Shown here in pieces: positions 6,896 to 8,471 of a stretch of DNA of 8,471 nucleotides; the stretch's first letter is position 1; every line of letters begins with the position of its first letter. The stretch is taken from positions 1-8,471 of the forward strand of contig CALGEU010000133.1 in assembly GCA_937881285.1 (NCBI GenBank), read 5' to 3'. Position numbers and translations under genes: made by a program. This DNA comes from an uncultured Clostridia bacterium (GTDB lineage: Bacteria > Bacillota > Clostridia > Christensenellales > CAG-917). The notes below the pieces were generated by a model. It ran no database searches and had not been told where the DNA came from. It worked only from the letters and a program-made list of their open reading frames with translations.

Positions 6896-7327
6896 TTATT
6901 CTCTGCCGACAAGACGGTCAACGGTTACGTCAAAGAATTTTGCAACGAGAATAAGGCTTTCGGCGCTTGGCAAAGACGCTGCTTTTCTCCATTCGTCAAC
7001 CTTGCTTCTTGCAAGTCCCGTTTGTTTTACGAGACGATATTCGCTGACGTTTTTCTCTTTCAGCAGGGCGGTAAACAAAACGCCGAACGGCTGTCGTTGC
7101 TCGTTTGCGGTATATTCGACTTCGTCGTCTTTAAGCCCCAGAAGATAATCCGCCGAGCAACCGAAATTGTCTGCAAGCAGAACGAGATTGTCAAAACTCG
7201 GATAACAGACTCCGCGCAACCATTTGTAGAGGGCAGACGGCGAAAAACCGTATTTTTCGGACAATTCTTGCACGCTCGTTTCGCTCTCGATAATCAGCCC
7301 CGCAAGTCTTTCGTGGAATTTTGACAT
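6896..7327 (-). CDS. Transcriptional regulator with two tandem Cro/C1-type HTH domains
   Basis: A 143-residue DNA-binding protein built from two XRE-like domains and little else. Domain 1 covers about residues 6-66: SVQELSEKYGFSPSALYKWLRG is the helix-turn-helix, followed by PSFDNLVLLADNFGCSADYLLG, the standard end of the fold. A short linker (about 67-80) leads to domain 2 (about 81-142): VSEYRLVKQTGLARSKVDEWRK, then PSAESLILVAKFFDVTVDRLVG. The second copy is more diverged but keeps the same hydrophobic pattern and the PS..SL..VA.FF.V..D.LVG ending. There is no ligand-binding, protease or membrane segment. A GGAG (7339-7342) lies 11 bases before the ATG. The gene diverges from a 52-residue ORF across a 116-bp spacer that holds a promoter and a palindrome, so it probably acts on that spacer. 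No clear -10/-35 pair of its own could be assigned. Confidence 0.85.
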   Translation of the reverse strand: MSKFHERLAGLIIESETSVQELSEKYGFSPSALYKWLRGVCYPSFDNLVLLADNFGCSADYLLGLKDDEVEYTANEQRQPFGVLFTALLKEKNVSEYRLVKQTGLARSKVDEWRKAASLPSAESLILVAKFFDVTVDRLVGRE

Positions 7328-7376
7328 AAATCGACAATCTCCGACATTATTCTACAAATAGTATGCTAACTTTCGT

Positions 7377-7396
7377 ACAAAATGTATTGATTTTGT
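7377..7396. promoter_or_regulatory. Perfect inverted repeat ACAAAAT-N6-ATTTTGT, candidate operator
   Basis: Two perfect 7-bp arms separated by GTATTG, 20 bp in total, overlap the -35 box of the downstream promoter (7387-7392). The site lies in the divergent spacer next to a Cro/C1-type regulator gene. Binding there would block polymerase, so repression of the 52-residue ORF by its neighbour is inferred. AT-rich palindromes also arise by chance. Confidence 0.5.
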
Positions 7397-7415
7397 CTAA
7401 AAGGGGACATATAAT
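7387..7415 (+). promoter_or_regulatory. Promoter for the 52-residue ORF
   Basis: TTGATT (7387-7392), a 17-base spacer, and a perfect TATAAT (7410-7415). The predicted start near 7422 leaves a leader of about 22 nt that contains the AAAGGAG ribosome binding site. Confidence 0.78.
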
Positions 7416-7428
7416 TTAATTACTACGC

Positions 7429-7435
7429 AAAGGAG
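7429..7435 (+). promoter_or_regulatory. Strong ribosome binding site of the 52-residue ORF
   Basis: AAAGGAG, 8 bases before the ATG at 7444. Together with the promoter and the terminator it shows that this short frame is a real gene. Confidence 0.8.
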
Positions 7436-7443
7436 AAGAAAAC

Positions 7444-7602
7444 ATGAAAGAATTGCTTTCCGCAATAGCGCAACTTGTCACCGACGAAATCGAAAACGTA
7501 GAAGGAATCGAATTCGTCGACGAAGAAATGGGGGATATGTTTTACATAGTGATGAAAGACGGCAAAAAAGTGCTGCTTTCACTTGTCGAATCAAAACTTT
7601 GA
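7444..7602 (+). CDS. Small acidic protein of unknown function, 52 residues
   Basis: I do not recognise this protein. The frame runs ATG to TGA and has a complete gene architecture: a near-consensus promoter (7387-7415), AAAGGAG at 8-base spacing, and its own intrinsic terminator (7647-7674). The product is acidic, with about a dozen Asp/Glu against five Lys and no Arg, Cys or His. Residues 2-20 look like an amphipathic helix (LLSAIAQLVTDEIENVE). Residues 33-48 look like a beta hairpin (FYIVMKDGKKVLLSLV) with DGKK as the turn. There is no signal peptide or membrane segment. It diverges from a double-HTH regulator, with a palindrome over its -35 box, so it is probably expressed under control of that regulator. 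A small partner or modulator protein is possible; a classical toxin seems unlikely because it is acidic and not hydrophobic. Function unknown. Confidence 0.72.
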   Translation: MKELLSAIAQLVTDEIENVEGIEFVDEEMGDMFYIVMKDGKKVLLSLVESKL

Positions 7603-7646
7603 TTGCATAGTTTCCGTATCTTCGCAACGTTTAATCGGACAAAAAG

Positions 7647-7674
7647 AAAAACACCGCAAAACGCGGTGTTTTTT
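7647..7674. terminator. Bidirectional intrinsic terminator between the 52-residue ORF and the reductase gene
   Basis: An 11-bp perfect stem AAAAACACCGC / GCGGTGTTTTT with a 5-nt loop, extended by a further T. The A-tract on the left serves the minus-strand gene. It lies 44 bases after the small ORF's stop and about 50 bases from the stop of the convergent reductase gene. Confidence 0.88.
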
Positions 7675-7722
7675 ATATGCTTTTATCAAAAAACTAAACG
7701 GGTTTTGTCAATACGATTTCAA

Positions 7723-8471
7723 TCAAAGAGAGTCAACGTAGTTGCATGCGTTGAATGCGGCGATAGAGCCGTCGGACGCGGCGGTGACGAGTTGGCGGAT
7801 TTTCTTCGTGCGGCAGTCGCCCGCAACGAAAATGCCTTCGCAAGACGTCGTGCAGTTTTCGTCTGCGACGATATAGCCGGCTCTGTCGAGTTGCACGAGA
7901 TTTTCAAACGCCTTGTTGTTGGGCACTTGACCTATGCAGACAAATGCGCATTTTGCGTTTACGACCACTTGTTCGTGCGTCACTGTGTTTTCAAAACGAA
8001 GTGCTTCGAGTTCGTCTTTGCCGATAAACTCTTTGAGCGAGAGATTGTGCGTATATTTGACGTTCGGGCGAGCAAGCACGAGATCGAGAAGTGCTTTGTC
8101 TCCGAAGAATTTGTCAAACAAAGTGCAGATATGCACGCTCTTGCAATAGCCGCTGAGAACGAGAGAATATTGAAGAGCGGTGTTTGCGTCTCCGATGACG
8201 ACGACGTCTTCGCCCGTGTAGAATGCGCCGTCGCAAAGCGCACAATAACTTACGCCGCTGCCGACGAGTTCGTCTTCTCTTTCAACGCCGATTTTTCTCG
8301 GTTTTACGCCTGTTGCAAGAATTATGGATTTGCATTCGTACGTGTTGTAATCGGTAGTTAACGTAAACGATTTGTCGTTTTTAACTATCGATTCTGCTCT
8401 TTCAAGTTCTATTTGCGCGCCCCATTCGGTGATTTGCTCGTAGAGTTTGTCCATAAGTTCCGCGCCTGCGA
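7723..8471 (-). CDS. Thioredoxin-reductase-like flavoprotein, probably NADPH-independent (N-terminus missing)
   Basis: FAD-dependent disulfide reductase of the TrxB family. The frame stays open to the right edge (AGAELMDKLYEQ, as in TrxB after its first FAD motif), so the methionine at 8454 is internal and roughly 55-60 N-terminal residues are missing; 248 are visible. The redox motif CALC is at visible residues 76-79 and is followed by DG. The C-terminal FAD motif FVAGDCRTKKIRQLVTAASDG (about 214-234) is intact. The pyridine-nucleotide domain is unusual. The normal GGGNSA Rossmann loop reads GDANTA (93-98). The NADPH phosphate-binding HRRxxFR block is replaced by CTLFDKFFGD (115-124). Family knowledge suggests that such proteins may be ferredoxin-linked (FFTR-type), or may use another donor. 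No thioredoxin gene is visible beside it. The gene symbol is left blank because the electron donor is uncertain. Confidence 0.85.
   Translation of the reverse strand, partial: AGAELMDKLYEQITEWGAQIELERAESIVKNDKSFTLTTDYNTYECKSIILATGVKPRKIGVEREDELVGSGVSYCALCDGAFYTGEDVVVIGDANTALQYSLVLSGYCKSVHICTLFDKFFGDKALLDLVLARPNVKYTHNLSLKEFIGKDELEALRFENTVTHEQVVVNAKCAFVCIGQVPNNKAFENLVQLDRAGYIVADENCTTSCEGIFVAGDCRTKKIRQLVTAASDGSIAAFNACNYVDSL

Noticed and set aside
7603..8361. 252-codon plus-strand open frame opposite the reductase gene
   Set aside because: A shadow of the reductase. Its first part runs through the terminator at 7647-7674, and the protein is Cys/Phe/Val-rich with no recognisable domain.
1..8471. 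Mobile elements, CRISPR, tRNA/rRNA, defence or phage genes
   Set aside because: No transposase, integrase, direct-repeat array, cloverleaf or rRNA-like sequence was seen; nearly all the DNA is covered by metabolic genes and their signals.

Overview
The window looks like a stretch of chromosome from a Gram-positive anaerobe, most likely an uncultured gut-type member of the Clostridia (Bacillota). The reasons are a transketolase encoded as a separate C-terminal subunit, a type III glutamine synthetase, the long clostridial form of adenylosuccinate lyase, a clostridial-looking PurA and thioredoxin-reductase-like protein, AGGAG/TTGGAG ribosome binding sites, and short A-stem-T terminators. The genus cannot be named from the sequence. 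Nothing mobile (IS, phage, CRISPR, tRNA, rRNA) is visible, and gene density is high.

Layout. Positions 1-804 (+) hold the 3' part of a transketolase C-terminal subunit gene. It converges, across a two-way terminator at 854-882, on glnN (934-3012, -), a type III glutamine synthetase with its own consensus promoter at 3048-3075. A 389-bp AT-rich intergenic region (3013-3401) separates glnN from the divergent operon purB (3402-4832), purA (4899-6170) and a HAD/YjjG-like hydrolase (6182-6850), which ends at a terminator at 6860-6886. That operon has a consensus promoter at 3277-3305 and a leader of about 90 nt with nested inverted repeats, followed by T-runs, just before the purB ribosome binding site. 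On the minus strand at 6896-7327 is a small regulator with two Cro/C1-type HTH domains. It is divergent from an uncatalogued 52-residue ORF (7444-7602, +). Their shared spacer carries a strong promoter overlapped by a perfect ACAAAAT-N6-ATTTTGT inverted repeat. After another two-way terminator (7647-7674) comes a thioredoxin-reductase-like flavoprotein (7723-8471, -) whose N-terminus runs off the right edge.

How the genes fit together. PurA and PurB catalyse the two steps from IMP to AMP (PurB also acts earlier in purine synthesis). Glutamine from GlnN supplies amide nitrogen to the purine pathway, and transketolase links to ribose-5-phosphate. The HAD protein may trim nucleotides or other phosphoesters, but its substrate is inferred only from family resemblance. 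The regulator/52-residue pair and the reductase are separate units.

Most of the window is ordinary housekeeping metabolism. The parts worth a second look are the purB leader, the double-HTH regulator with its palindrome and small partner protein, and the reductase, which keeps its CxxC but lacks both recognisable NADPH-binding motifs.
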